A stretch of DNA of 64,000 nucleotides from Micromonospora vinacea. GTDB lineage: Bacteria; Actinomycetota; Actinomycetes; Mycobacteriales; Micromonosporaceae. Where the stretch lies: contig NZ_JADOTY010000001.1 of assembly GCF_015751785.1 (NCBI RefSeq), forward strand, positions 6,510,001-6,574,000, read 5' to 3'. A model generated the notes under the pieces. The model did not search any database, was not told the DNA's origin, and worked only from the letters and a program-made list of their open reading frames with translations. The translations under genes and the position numbers were made by a program. Below are positions 51,281 through 60,446 of this stretch, piece by piece (position 1 is the stretch's first letter; every line of letters starts with the position of its first letter).

Positions 51281-52204
51281 TCAGACTGTGGCCAGCTCCG
51301 GCTGGTCGGGCAGGTGGTGAGCGTAGAACATCGATTCTTTCTCCGCGGGCGGGCGGTGCCCGATCGCGGAGTGGAGGCGGTGGTGGTTGTACCAGTCGAT
51401 CCATTCCGCGGTGGCCAGTTCGACCTGGGCGAGGCTGCGCCACGGCCCGCGGGGCTTGATCAGTTCGGTCTTGTACAGGCCGATGGTGGATTCCATGAGC
51501 GCGTTGTCGAGGGCGTCGCCGACGGTGCCGATGGACGCGTCGATGCCGGCTGCGACGAGGTGGGTAGTGAATCGGAACGACGTGTACTGCGAACCGGCGT
51601 CGCTGTGGTGGATCAAGCCTCGTGTCACGGTTCGGCCGTCGCGGTCGCGGCGCCACAGGCCCATGTCCACCGCGTCGAGGACGAGGGGTGTGCGTTTGTT
51701 GGTCGCCGCCGACCAGCCCACGATCGCTCGGGAGTAGACGTCCACGACGAAGGCGACGTAGACGACGCCGGCGAAGGTGGCCACGTGCGTGAAGTCGGCC
51801 ACCCAGCAGCGATTCGGTGCTGCGGCGCTAAAGTCCCGGGCGACGAGGTCACCGGCGCGTTCATGGCCAGGATCGGCGACCGTGGTGCGGATCTTCTTGC
51901 CCCGCACGACTCCGCGCAGGCCCGCGTCGCGCATCAGCCGCTCCACGGTGCAGCGGGCTACCTCGACACCGTCACGGCGCAGCTGCCGCCACACCTTCCG
52001 GGCGCCGTAGACGCCGTAGTTTGCCACGTGAACCCGGCGGATCTCGTCGAGCAACCGGGCGTCCTGGACCGACCGCGCCGATGGCGGCACCGCCTTGGCC
52101 TTGTAGTAGGTGCTGGCCGCGATCTTCAACCCGTGCCCGGTCAGGGCTCGGCAGATCGGCTCGACTCCGCCGAAGCGGGCCTTGTGCTCGTCGATGAACC
52201 TCAC
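51281..52204 (-). CDS. IS3-family transposase OrfB (DDE integrase core)
   Basis: The 307-residue protein has the HTH_21 region (YGVYGARKVWRQLRRDGVEV, then RLMRDAGLRG) and an rve-type catalytic core: Asp in WVADFTHVATF, Asp in HHSDAGSQYTS and Glu in DALDNALMESTIGLYK. It normally acts as an OrfAB fusion made by -1 frameshifting. GTG 52204 overlaps the orfA stop by 4 bp. Confidence 0.93.
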   Translation of the reverse strand: MRFIDEHKARFGGVEPICRALTGHGLKIAASTYYKAKAVPPSARSVQDARLLDEIRRVHVANYGVYGARKVWRQLRRDGVEVARCTVERLMRDAGLRGVVRGKKIRTTVADPGHERAGDLVARDFSAAAPNRCWVADFTHVATFAGVVYVAFVVDVYSRAIVGWSAATNKRTPLVLDAVDMGLWRRDRDGRTVTRGLIHHSDAGSQYTSFRFTTHLVAAGIDASIGTVGDALDNALMESTIGLYKTELIKPRGPWRSLAQVELATAEWIDWYNHHRLHSAIGHRPPAEKESMFYAHHLPDQPELATV

Positions 52205-52521
52205 GAGCGTGTGTGTGGCCGGTCGAGCTCGGCCGCGAAGAAAGCCGACGCGGCTTTCAAGATCTCATTGGCGCGTTTCAGCTCGGCGTTCTCCCGCCGC
52301 AGCCGCCGCAACTCGACTGACTCCTCGCTGGTCACACCCGGGCGCGTCCCCTGGTCGACCTCGGCCTGGCGCACCCACTTCCGCAGCGTCTCCGCCGACC
52401 CGATCCCGAGCTTCGCAGCGATCGACCCGATCGCCTCCCACTCGGTGCCGTAATCGCCACGATGCTCACGAACCAGACGCACCGCACGATCACGTAGATC
52501 CTTCGGGTACTGCTTCGGCAT
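52201..52521 (-). CDS. IS3-family transposase OrfA
   Basis: The 106-residue protein has an N-terminal helix-turn-helix (MPKQYPKDLRDRAVRLVREH, then SAETLRKWVRQAEVDQG) that binds the element ends, and a leucine-zipper-like C-terminal helix (ELRRLRRENAELKRANEILK). ATG 52521 is the start. Its stop codon overlaps the orfB start. Confidence 0.92.
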   Translation of the reverse strand: MPKQYPKDLRDRAVRLVREHRGDYGTEWEAIGSIAAKLGIGSAETLRKWVRQAEVDQGTRPGVTSEESVELRRLRRENAELKRANEILKAASAFFAAELDRPHTRS

Positions 52522-53228
52522 GACAGGGATCCTCTCAAGAAAAGAGGTCTCTACCAGCGCCGGGGCGGTTCAGGAAGCAGACCAGGTCATCCTCGGGACG
52601 AGCAGTGGCGTACGCGAGGGTCTTGGGGTAGTAGGCGTTGGGCCCGCCGATCCACAGCGATGGCGGCCCAAACCTCTCGATCACCGCCGACAGCGTCCGG
52701 TCCTGGCTGACCCAGTCACCGATGCCGGCGCTCAGCTGCTCGAACTCCGCCTCCGACAATGTCCGATCCAGCTCCAACCAGCCGAGGCGATGGGCGATCT
52801 CGGCGTAGACCGAGGCAGTGGCATCGCGCAGGGCCTCGACCGGCAGTACATATGAGTACGCACCCCTGACACCCGTCGGGGCGAACGCGTCGCGTTCCCG
52901 CAGCCCATCGAACTCCGATTGCCACCGAGTCAGGCTCCCCTCCACTGCAGCCATCGCCTCCAGCAGAAGCCGCTCGGCCATCTCGTCCCTGCCATACGTC
53001 CCCGGACGACGAAGAACACCGTTCACCTGCGCGAGGTGATGTTGACGGGCCTCACGAAGGTGGCGTCCGGGCTCCACATGGGTGCTCATCGCCGTCGAGC
53101 ATGGCACCCCAGAAGCTCGGCCGCGAGTAGCGGACAGCCGACACCTGAGCACGGCGTAGCCGACTGTGACCATCAAATCACTAGGCGCACACTCCTCCCC
53201 GACATGTTCCCGTCGACTGGAGGAACAG

Positions 53229-54314
53229 ATGCGTCTCCGATCATTCGTCACCGCGGCACTCGCCGCCGTCCTGGCCGCCGGCGCACTCGTGCCGCCGGCA
53301 CCGGCTGCGGCGGCCACCGCCGACCGCTGGGGCTTCGCGTACGTCAAGGACCCCACCGCGCCGGTCTGGACAGTGCTGGACACCAGCCGGCAATGGGGTA
53401 GCTGGAAGGCCGCCTTCCCGGCCGCCTGGGCCGACGGCATCAAGCTCGCACCCGGCCGGTTCCAGGTCCGCTTCCCACAGATAGGTGCCAGCTCACGGGG
53501 CGTGCCGCACGTGACCCCGGTGAACCGGACCGGTCACTACTGCGAGGTGGTCCGCTGGTTCCAGTCCGGCACCGACGAGATCGTCGACGTGCAGTGCCAC
53601 AAGCCGGGTGGCACGCGCGAGGACACTCCGTTCACAGTGCTCTGGACGACCAGCTCGGGCGTACTGCCGGCCGGCACCTCCCACGCGTACGTGCAGTGGA
53701 GCAGCGGCCTGGTGGCGCAGTCGTACAACTCCACCGGCGTCGTGAACACTGTCGGGCCGGTGGGCGTCGGGCAGTACCTGGTGCGGCTGCCCGGTGTGGG
53801 ATTGGCCGGAGTGCTCGCCGGCAACGTGCAGGTCACCGCCGTCCAGCCGAACGCCGGTCCCCGCCGCTGCAAGGTCTACTCCTGGAGCGCTGTCGGCACC
53901 GGTGTGCAGGTGTACGTCTTCTGCTATGACCAGGCTGGCGCGTTCATCAACACCGACTTCGTCCTCTCGTACCACCGTCGGCGGCCGGTGATCGGCTCCC
54001 TCGGCCCGCCGTCGTACTTCGGTTACCTGGGTACCGCCGTCGGCGGGCCGACCAACGACAACTCGGTGCTCGGTGTCGGTGCGAACACTGTGGCACCGCT
54101 GGCGCCCGCCGGCCGTTACCTGGCGACCTTCCCGCAGGTCGGCGTCAAGGAGACGCACGCCCAGGTGGTGGCGCAGGGCGCCGGCAGCAACTACTGCCAC
54201 CTCACCCAGCCCTGGACGTACACCACCAACGCCGACGTCGACGTCATCTGCTTCGACAACGCCGGCGTCGTCACCCCGCACCGCTTCCTGGCCACCTTCA
54301 CCTCCCGGCTCTGA
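53229..54314 (+). CDS. Secreted protein with three tandem repeat domains
   Basis: GGAGG 7 bases before ATG 53229 fixes the start. A signal peptide (ALAAVLAAGALVPPAPAAAA) precedes a 361-residue protein whose mature part is three ~105-residue repeats. Each repeat has a disulfide-like pair of similar spacing: YCEVVRWF...VDVQC, RCKVYSW...VYVFC and YCHLTQPW...VDVIC. Each also has a Phe/Leu-Pro-x-Val/Ile-Gly segment (FPQIGASS, LPGVGLAG, FPQVGVKE). The repeats look like beta-sandwich modules. No known family or catalytic residue is recognised, so a binding or surface role is possible. A hairpin follows the gene. Confidence 0.8.
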   Translation: MRLRSFVTAALAAVLAAGALVPPAPAAAATADRWGFAYVKDPTAPVWTVLDTSRQWGSWKAAFPAAWADGIKLAPGRFQVRFPQIGASSRGVPHVTPVNRTGHYCEVVRWFQSGTDEIVDVQCHKPGGTREDTPFTVLWTTSSGVLPAGTSHAYVQWSSGLVAQSYNSTGVVNTVGPVGVGQYLVRLPGVGLAGVLAGNVQVTAVQPNAGPRRCKVYSWSAVGTGVQVYVFCYDQAGAFINTDFVLSYHRRRPVIGSLGPPSYFGYLGTAVGGPTNDNSVLGVGANTVAPLAPAGRYLATFPQVGVKETHAQVVAQGAGSNYCHLTQPWTYTTNADVDVICFDNAGVVTPHRFLATFTSRL

Positions 54315-54321
54315 GGCCGGG

Positions 54322-54360
54322 CCGCGCCGGCGGTGGCTGTTCCCGTTGCCGCCGGCGCGG
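54322..54360 (+). terminator. Hairpin after triple-repeat secreted protein
   Basis: CCGCGCCGGCGG and its exact complement (12 bp) enclose a 15-base loop starting 8 bp after the stop codon, a likely terminator. Confidence 0.6.
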
Positions 54361-54446
54361 TGAGGACCGGGCGCTCGTGGCAGACCCGACCGCGCGCCCG
54401 GTGCCACCTCATCAGTTCCCGGGCGGGGTGAACCCGTGTACCCCGA

Positions 54447-56627
54447 TCAGAGATCCGGGTGGCGCAGCTGCACGCGGCGCAGCAGTTGGGCGTTGAGCGC
54501 AACCACGATGGTCGAGGCGGACATCAGCACCGCGGCGACCGCGGGGCTCAGGCTCACTCCGGCCCAGGCCAGAGCGCCGGCGGCCAAGGGCAGGGCGACG
54601 ACGTTGTAGCCGGCGGCCCAGGCCAGATTCTGGATCATCTTGCGGTACGAGGCGCGCGAGAGCCGGATTACCCCGGTGACCCCGCGCGGGTCGGAGGAGG
54701 CGAGAACGACGCCAGCGGATTCGATCGCGACGTCGGTGCCGGCGCCGATGGCGATGCCGACGTCGGCGCGGGCCAGCGCGGGAGCATCGTTCACGCCATC
54801 ACCGACCATCGCCACCCGCAGCCCCCGGCGTTGCAGCTCACCGACCGCCTCGTCCTTGTCGGCGGGCAGCACCTCGGCGAACACCTCGTCCTCGCCGGGC
54901 CTGAAGCCCAGGTCGGCGGCGACCGCCTCGGCCACCGGCCGCGCGTCCCCGGTGATCATGACGATCTTGCGGATGCCCTGCTCACGTAGCTCGGCGATGG
55001 CTTGCCGAGCCTCGGGGCGGATCTGGTCCTCAAGGGCGAGGGCACCGATGACGCGTGCCTGCTCGCTGTCGAGACGCAGCAGGTGCAGTACCGCCGCTCC
55101 CCGGCGGGACCACTCGGCCCGACGCTCGTCGAGGTCGCCGGGCACCGTGGCGTCGAGTTCGCGCAGCAGGGCGGGTCCACCGACGGCGTAGCTGACGCCG
55201 TCGACGTCGGCGCGCACCCCGCGACCGGTCAGCGACCGGAAACCGGTCGCGGTGCGCCGGGCGCCCTGCTGGGCAGCGGCGGCGACGATGGCCCGTGCGA
55301 GGGGGTGTTCACTGTCGGCCTCGACCGCCGCCGCGACGGCCAGTACGTCGGTCTCGCTGACGCCGCCGGTGGCGGCGACACCGGCGACGACGTGCTCGCC
55401 GCGGGTCAGGGTGCCGGTCTTGTCGAACAGCACCGTGTCGACGGTGCGCATCCGCTCCAGGGCGAGGCGGTCCTTGACCAGGATGCCGCCCTTCGCGGCC
55501 ACGGCGGTCGACAGGGCGATCACCAGCGGGATGGCCAGCCCCAGCGCGTGCGGGCAGGCGATCACCAGCACCGTGACGGTGCGGACGACGGCCTCGTCGA
55601 GGTTGCCGACCAGTGTCCAGATCAGCAGCGTCGCGGCGGCAGCGGCGGTGGCGATGTAGAACAGCCAGGCCGCGAACCGGTCAGCGAGGACCTGCGCCCT
55701 GCCGCTGGACTGCTGGGCCTGCGCGACCAGGCGTTGGATGCCGGCCAGAGCGGTGTCCTCGCCGACGGCCTCGACGCGCACCCGGATGGCCGCGTCGGTG
55801 GCGACAGTGCCGGCCACCACCCGGTCGCCGCGTTCGCGGCCGACCGGCCGGGACTCGCCGGTGATCATCGACTCGTCCAACTCCGCACGGCCGTCGGTGA
55901 TGCGGCCGTCGGCCGGCACCCGCCCGCCCGGGCGCACCAGGATCACGTCGCCGACGCGCAGGTCGCTGACCCGTACCCGTTCGGGCTGTCCGTCACCGCC
56001 GAGGCGTTCGGCCTCGTCGGGCAGCAGCGCGGCCAGGGCCGACAGGGCGCCCTGGGCCTGACCGATGGCCTTCATCTCCTGCCAGTGCCCGAGCAGCATG
56101 ATCGTGACCAGAGCCGCCAGCTCCCACCAGAAGTCCAGGTCGAACACGCCGAGCGCGGTCGCCGCCGAGGCCACGTACGCGACGGTGATGGCCATCGCGA
56201 TCAGCAGCATCATCCCCGGCGCCCGGTCACGGACCTCCCGCACCGCGCCCTGCAGGAACGGCCACCCGCCGTAGACGAACACCACAGTGCCCAGCACCGG
56301 GCCCACCCAGTCGACGCCCGGGAAGTCCAGCTGATAGCCGAACCAGTCCATCACCATGTGACTGGTGACCACGATCGGCACCGTCAGGACCAGGCTCAGC
56401 CAGAACTTGCGGCGGAACATCTCCGGGTCGTGCCCGGCATGCTTGTCATGCCCCGCGTGCCCGGCGTGCTTGTCATGCCCCGCGTGCCCGGCATGGCCGC
56501 CGTAGGGGCCGGGCTGTACCGGCTGGCCGCTCGGGTCCCCTCGGCGGCTCCCATGATCACCGTGGTCGCCGTGTCGGTCCACCGCCCCACCCATGGGCTC
56601 TACCTGGTGCTCGTTCTCGTGCGACAT
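54447..56627 (-). CDS. copB: Copper-translocating P-type ATPase, CopB type
   Basis: The 726-residue pump has a His-rich N-terminus with a tandemly repeated motif (GHAGHDKHA), eight membrane helices, the transmembrane motif CPH in VIACPHALGLAIP, phosphorylation motif DKTGT and the hinge VGDGVNDAPALA. CPH marks CopB-type (P1B-3) pumps, usually exporting Cu(II)/Ag, rather than CPC CopA pumps. The ATG at 56627 (MSHENEHQ) has AGGAGG 8 bases upstream; ATG 56633 is too close to it. A copper-responsive CsoR-like palindrome lies just upstream. It confers metal efflux across the membrane by inference from family. Confidence 0.92.
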   Translation of the reverse strand: MSHENEHQVEPMGGAVDRHGDHGDHGSRRGDPSGQPVQPGPYGGHAGHAGHDKHAGHAGHDKHAGHDPEMFRRKFWLSLVLTVPIVVTSHMVMDWFGYQLDFPGVDWVGPVLGTVVFVYGGWPFLQGAVREVRDRAPGMMLLIAMAITVAYVASAATALGVFDLDFWWELAALVTIMLLGHWQEMKAIGQAQGALSALAALLPDEAERLGGDGQPERVRVSDLRVGDVILVRPGGRVPADGRITDGRAELDESMITGESRPVGRERGDRVVAGTVATDAAIRVRVEAVGEDTALAGIQRLVAQAQQSSGRAQVLADRFAAWLFYIATAAAAATLLIWTLVGNLDEAVVRTVTVLVIACPHALGLAIPLVIALSTAVAAKGGILVKDRLALERMRTVDTVLFDKTGTLTRGEHVVAGVAATGGVSETDVLAVAAAVEADSEHPLARAIVAAAAQQGARRTATGFRSLTGRGVRADVDGVSYAVGGPALLRELDATVPGDLDERRAEWSRRGAAVLHLLRLDSEQARVIGALALEDQIRPEARQAIAELREQGIRKIVMITGDARPVAEAVAADLGFRPGEDEVFAEVLPADKDEAVGELQRRGLRVAMVGDGVNDAPALARADVGIAIGAGTDVAIESAGVVLASSDPRGVTGVIRLSRASYRKMIQNLAWAAGYNVVALPLAAGALAWAGVSLSPAVAAVLMSASTIVVALNAQLLRRVQLRHPDL
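56431..56484. repeat. 27-bp tandem repeat in the CopB N-terminus
   Basis: Two copies of a 27-bp unit (TGCCCGGCATGCTTGTCATG then CCCCGCG) differ at one base. They encode the His-rich repeat of the copper ATPase N-terminus and could expand or contract by slippage. Confidence 0.8.
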
Positions 56628-56653
56628 CCTCATCGCCTCCTCACCCTCACGAT

Positions 56654-56670
56654 ATACCCCCAGGGGGTAT
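56654..56670. promoter_or_regulatory. CsoR-like copper operator
   Basis: ATACCCCC-A-GGGGGTAT is a perfect 8-bp inverted repeat 26 bp upstream of the copB start. It matches the G-tract palindromes bound by CsoR-family copper sensors. No csoR gene is in the window, so the regulator must act in trans. Confidence 0.7.
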
Positions 56671-56956
56671 GCCTGTCCAGGCGTGTCGATGTTCCGGACG
56701 TCACCCGCGTGCGAACCCAGCATTGTCAGCGGCGCAGGACGGAAGACCGTGGTTGGTCCACTTCGCCACCAAAGGAGCAGCGGTCAACGGCGTCGGTCAC
56801 GATCGGCGGGCTGTGGATGTCGTCGAACGACGCAAGCGCTCATGAACGAGCAGCACCACTCCAACTTCCCCCGGATCTGTAAACAACCCTTGATATTAAA
56901 CTTCACGAACGTCAATATGTGGAGGTCGCGGGTCGTCGAACCCTGGGGAGTGAGCC

Positions 56957-58297
56957 ATGAGAAGCCGTCGGATTTTCGCAGTGGTCGCCGGGGCGGCGAT
57001 GACCCTCACGGCCGCCGTCGCCTTCGTCCCCAGCAGCATGGCGGCCGTGTCCTCGGCCAACGCCCTCCCGATGGTCGCCTGCGCTGCCCCGGCCTGGGCC
57101 GAGGGCACCACCTACCAGGCGGGCGCCCAGGTCACCTACGGCGGCCGGCTCTACCAGGCACTGGTCACCCACACCGCCCACCCCGGCGCCGGCTGGAACC
57201 CCGCCGCGACCCCGTCGCTCTGGCGCGACCTGGGCGCGTGCTCGGGAAGCACGCCGCCGCCCACGACGCCACCACCGACGACCCCGCCGCCCACGACGCC
57301 ACCACCGACCACACCTCCCCCCACCACGCCGCCGCCGACCGGTGGGACCTGCGCGGTGAAGTCGCGGCCCACCGGCAAGGTGTTGCAGGGCTACTGGGAG
57401 AACTGGGACGGGGCCACCAACGGCGTACACCCGGGCCTCGGCTGGATCCCGATCACCGACAGCCGGCTCAACCAACACGGCTACAACGTGATCAACGCGG
57501 CGTTCCCGGTGATCCGCTCGGATGGCACGGTCCTCTGGGAGAACGGCATGGACGTTGGCGTCAAGGTGGCCACCCCGGCCGAGATGTGCCAGGCCAAGGC
57601 GGCCGGCGCCACCATCCTGATGTCGATCGGCGGGGCCGCCGCAGGCATCGACCTGAGCTCCACAGCGGTCGCCGACCGGTTCATCGCAACGATCGTGCCG
57701 ATCCTGACGGCCTACCACTTCGACGGAATCGACATCGACATCGAGACCGGCCTGACCGGCAGCGGCAACATCAACACACTGTCCACGTCGCAGGCCAACC
57801 TCATCCGGATCATCGACGGCGTGCTGGCCCGGATGCCGTCGAACTTCGGCCTGACCATGGCACCCGAGACGGCGTACGTCACCGGCGGCAGCGTGGTCTA
57901 CGGCTCGATCTGGGGCTCGTACCTGCCGATCATCAAGAAGTACGTCGACAACGGCCGGCTCTGGTGGCTGAACATGCAGTACTACAACGGCAGCATGTAC
58001 GGCTGCGCCGGCGACTCGTACCCGGCGGGCACGGTGCAGGGCTTCACTGTGCAGACGCAGTGCCTGAACAACGGCCTCACCATCCAGGGCACCACCATCC
58101 GGGTGCCGTACGACAGGCAGGTCCCGGGCCTGCCGGCGCAGATCGGGGCGGGCGGCGGCCACCTGTCGACGTCGTTGGTCACGCAGGCCTGGAACTCCGT
58201 GCCCGGACTCAAGGGCCTGATGACCTGGTCGGCGAACTGGGACGGGTCGAAGGGGTGGACCTTCGGCGACAACGTGAAGCGCCTGCAGGGCCGCTGA
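56957..58297 (+). CDS. GH18 chitinase with CBM5/12
   Basis: The 446-residue secreted protein has a signal peptide (~1-30), a CBM5/12 chitin-binding domain (~46-95: AWAEGTTYQAGAQVTYGGRLYQ by its segments, and NPAATPSLWRDLG), a Pro/Thr linker of repeated TTPPP units (~98-128) and a GH18 barrel with the DxxDxDxE motif FDGIDIDIE (Asp256, Asp259, Asp261, catalytic Glu263). YYNGSMYG and the final WSANWDGSKGW complete the active site. It hydrolyses chitin outside the cell. ATG 56957 follows GGGGAG by about 7 bases. The 330-bp region upstream holds no other gene. Confidence 0.93.
   Translation: MRSRRIFAVVAGAAMTLTAAVAFVPSSMAAVSSANALPMVACAAPAWAEGTTYQAGAQVTYGGRLYQALVTHTAHPGAGWNPAATPSLWRDLGACSGSTPPPTTPPPTTPPPTTPPPTTPPPTTPPPTGGTCAVKSRPTGKVLQGYWENWDGATNGVHPGLGWIPITDSRLNQHGYNVINAAFPVIRSDGTVLWENGMDVGVKVATPAEMCQAKAAGATILMSIGGAAAGIDLSSTAVADRFIATIVPILTAYHFDGIDIDIETGLTGSGNINTLSTSQANLIRIIDGVLARMPSNFGLTMAPETAYVTGGSVVYGSIWGSYLPIIKKYVDNGRLWWLNMQYYNGSMYGCAGDSYPAGTVQGFTVQTQCLNNGLTIQGTTIRVPYDRQVPGLPAQIGAGGGHLSTSLVTQAWNSVPGLKGLMTWSANWDGSKGWTFGDNVKRLQGR
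57253..57345. repeat. Repetitive linker DNA in the chitinase gene
   Basis: Tandem CCACCACCGACGACCCCGCCG-type units encode the Pro/Thr linker between CBM5/12 and GH18. Such arrays vary in length by slippage. Confidence 0.75.
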
Positions 58298-58344
58298 CGG
58301 GCGACGGCGTCGAACCTGTCGAGGGCGCGACGTCGACGGGACAG

Positions 58345-58385
58345 CCCGGCGATCGAGGACCCTCCGTGGAGGGGTGATCGCCGGG
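58345..58385. terminator. Hairpin between convergent chitinase and peptidase genes
   Basis: CCCGGCGATC (58345-58354) pairs perfectly with GATCGCCGGG (58376-58385), and the inner ACCCTCC pairs with GGAGGGGT with one bulge. The long stem sits between the stops of the GH18 gene and the leftward peptidase gene and could terminate both. Confidence 0.6.
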
Positions 58386-58430
58386 CCGCCCCGGTGGTGA
58401 GCCGCGCCGGGCGGCCCGCCGTTCAGCCGG

Positions 58431-60326
58431 TCAGAGGCCGGCGGCGTGCGCGGCGGCGGTGCCGCCGACCACTGGTAGGACGATGTTGCTGCTCTTCAGC
58501 GCGACCTGCAGGTTCGCGGCGGTGGTGTCCGCCTGGCTGGAGTACTGCGGGTAGCTGGCCACGATGATCACGCCGATCCGGTGGCCGGGCTTGAAGACGT
58601 AGTCCTCCGGCAGCAGCGGGAAGCTGAAGTTGTACGACTCCCCCGCCACCAGCGGCACGCCGACGCGGATCGACTGCCGGTTCTGGGCGTCCATGATGCC
58701 CTTGGTGACCAGCTCGTAGTCCGCCGTAGCCACCCGCTTCGTCGTCTGCTTGTAGCAGCCGTCGTCGGTCGGGCTGCTCTGGCCCCAGCAGTCCTCGGTG
58801 GTCAGGGTGATGATCCCCTCGCCGGAGGCCCGGTGCGCGACCCGCTCGTCGGTGCCGTAGTCGACCAGGATCGCCCCGAGGTTGGTGTCGGTCTGGTCGG
58901 CGGAGGCCCGCAGTTGCACGGTCGGGGTGCCGGAGATGTGCAGCGGCGCGGAGAGTGGCGCGGAGACGAACGCCAGCCGGTTGGGCTGCACCACGTCCGG
59001 GTTGAGGATCATGGTGTTCTGGCTCTGCGTGCGGCTGTCCTGGAACGCCCCGGTCGCCGGCTTCGCGGTGGGCACCAGCCCGAGACCGCCCGCGCCGGTG
59101 GTGCCGGGCTGCAGGAACACCTCCGTGTCGGCCTTGCCGGGGATCGGCCAGTCGGCGTGGGTCTCCCACACGTCGGCGGACCGCTCCAGGTCCACCCGCG
59201 GCTCATCCATGATGCCGTTGGCGACGCCCTGCAGCCAGAAGTCGAACCACCGGTGCAGCGTCGACACCCACACCGCGCGGCGCGAGTCGAACGGGTCGAC
59301 GTGGCCCTCCTGCGACAGCCACAGCTTGCGCGGCACGTTGTTCTCCGCGAGGGCGTACCAGAACTTGCTGAAGTGGTCCGGCCGGACGTTGTCGTCGTTG
59401 AGGCCGTGGTAGAGCAGCACGCTGGCGGTGACGTTGGGGACCTTCTTGACGTAGCTGCGCTCGTTCCAGAAGGCCGTGTAGTCGCCGTGCTCGTCGCCGT
59501 CGGCGGCGCCTATCGCGTCGCGCACCGGCTTGCAGTAGTCCCGGCGCTCGGGGTTGGTGACCGTGTTGGCCAGCGACGCCACGTAGCTGTTGCCGCGGGT
59601 GACCACGCCGTTGCTGCGCACGTAGTCGTAGTACTCGGTCGGTCCGCTGATGGGCACGACAGTGGTCAGGCCCTTCACGCCGGTCACCGCCGTGGCCATG
59701 GCCAGCGAGCCGTCGTACGACTTGCCGATCATCCCCGTCTTGCCGTTGTGCCAGTCCGCCTTGACGATCTCACCGGCGGCGTTACGGGCGGTGGCCCTGC
59801 CGTTGAGCCAGTTGACGGCCTGCTTGGCGCTCAGGTTGTCCTGGTTGGCGTTGGTGGTCGGGCAACCGGTGGAGTTGTTGGTGCCGACCATGTCCAGCAG
59901 GATGACCGCGTAGCCGCGCGGCACGAAGTAGTTGTCGTAGAACAGCGGCCACTTGTCCAGCAGGCCGTCGCCGTCGAGGTCCGCCTTGCACTCGGACTCG
60001 TTGCCGCGGCAGACCGTCGAGTAGTAGGGGCTGGCGTCCATCACCACCGGGGCCTTGAGCCCCTGCGCGGTGGCCGCCGGCCGCATCAGGTCGAACGCGA
60101 TGATGTCGCGCAGACCGTCGTTGTCGCTGTCGAAGGTGGAGTCGATGAACAGGCGTTCCCGAATGGCGTCGGCGTAGCCGAACACCGGCTGGGTGACGCC
60201 GTCCTGGACGACGATCGTCGGCGGGCCGTCCGCCGCCTGCGCCTGCGGCGCCGCGCCGAGGGCGGCGAGCACCGTCGCGGACAGTACGGCCACGCCTGTG
60301 CGCCAGCGCGTTCCCACTGTAGCCAT
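58431..60326 (-). CDS. Secreted Xaa-Pro dipeptidyl-peptidase/S15 family protein
   Basis: The 631-residue protein has a signal peptide ending PQAQA, an S15 catalytic domain with nucleophile Ser203 in GKSYDG, an acid in LNDDNVRPDHF and His in SQEGHVDPFD, and a C-terminal jelly-roll domain typical of the CocE/NonD group. It would remove Xaa-Pro dipeptides or act on esters outside the cell. AAGGAG precedes ATG 60326. It is a single gene with 120 bp upstream to the thioredoxin-like lipoprotein gene. Confidence 0.88.
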   Translation of the reverse strand: MATVGTRWRTGVAVLSATVLAALGAAPQAQAADGPPTIVVQDGVTQPVFGYADAIRERLFIDSTFDSDNDGLRDIIAFDLMRPAATAQGLKAPVVMDASPYYSTVCRGNESECKADLDGDGLLDKWPLFYDNYFVPRGYAVILLDMVGTNNSTGCPTTNANQDNLSAKQAVNWLNGRATARNAAGEIVKADWHNGKTGMIGKSYDGSLAMATAVTGVKGLTTVVPISGPTEYYDYVRSNGVVTRGNSYVASLANTVTNPERRDYCKPVRDAIGAADGDEHGDYTAFWNERSYVKKVPNVTASVLLYHGLNDDNVRPDHFSKFWYALAENNVPRKLWLSQEGHVDPFDSRRAVWVSTLHRWFDFWLQGVANGIMDEPRVDLERSADVWETHADWPIPGKADTEVFLQPGTTGAGGLGLVPTAKPATGAFQDSRTQSQNTMILNPDVVQPNRLAFVSAPLSAPLHISGTPTVQLRASADQTDTNLGAILVDYGTDERVAHRASGEGIITLTTEDCWGQSSPTDDGCYKQTTKRVATADYELVTKGIMDAQNRQSIRVGVPLVAGESYNFSFPLLPEDYVFKPGHRIGVIIVASYPQYSSQADTTAANLQVALKSSNIVLPVVGGTAAAHAAGL

Positions 60327-60446
60327 GCAGTCTCCTTGATGTGTCCGAGGCTGCGAACGCTACGAGCCGGTGGCCCGTGCCACCACCTGCACGTGTAGGA
60401 ACTTCGCCGGGTGTGGTTCGACGGGGTGCGACCCTGGGCGACCGGA

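Larger units (their letters stand above)
51254..52572 (-). mobile_element. IS3-family insertion sequence, complete
   Basis: This 1319-bp element carries orfA and orfB. Its imperfect terminal inverted repeats begin TGAACCGCCCCG at both ends and continue with CTGGTGGAG versus CTGGTAGAG. The 3-bp flanks are GGA on each side (51251-51253 and 52573-52575), a target-site duplication of typical length for IS3 elements. Both frames are intact, so it may be active. It interrupts a hypothetical gene. Confidence 0.93.
51084..53089 (-). pseudogene. Hypothetical gene split by an IS3 element
   Basis: Coding from ATG 53089 runs leftward to the insertion at 52573 (MSTHVEPGRHLREARQHHLAQ at the start, then VFAEIAHRLGWLELDRTLSEAEFEQL-like text and FGPPSLWIGGPNAYYPKTLAYA). 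Beyond the element it resumes at 51250 and ends at 51084. Joining the two parts with one copy of the GGA duplication gives exactly 228 codons and a continuous frame (DLVCF-HLWNALTDNAPEGQ). No family is recognised; the intact protein would be 227 residues, soluble. The element sits in its C-terminal quarter. Confidence 0.8.

Noticed and set aside
55002..56882. 626-codon plus-strand frame opposite copB
   Set aside because: Composition artefact of high G+C; copB has all P-type ATPase motifs.
57253..57345. Tandem CCACGACGCC-type repeats as a CRISPR-like or regulatory array
   Set aside because: They are in frame and encode the Pro/Thr linker of the chitinase.
58581..60398. 605-codon plus-strand frame opposite the S15 peptidase gene
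   Set aside because: Low-complexity Val/Gly/Arg/His text with no family; the S15 gene has a signal peptide and catalytic motifs.
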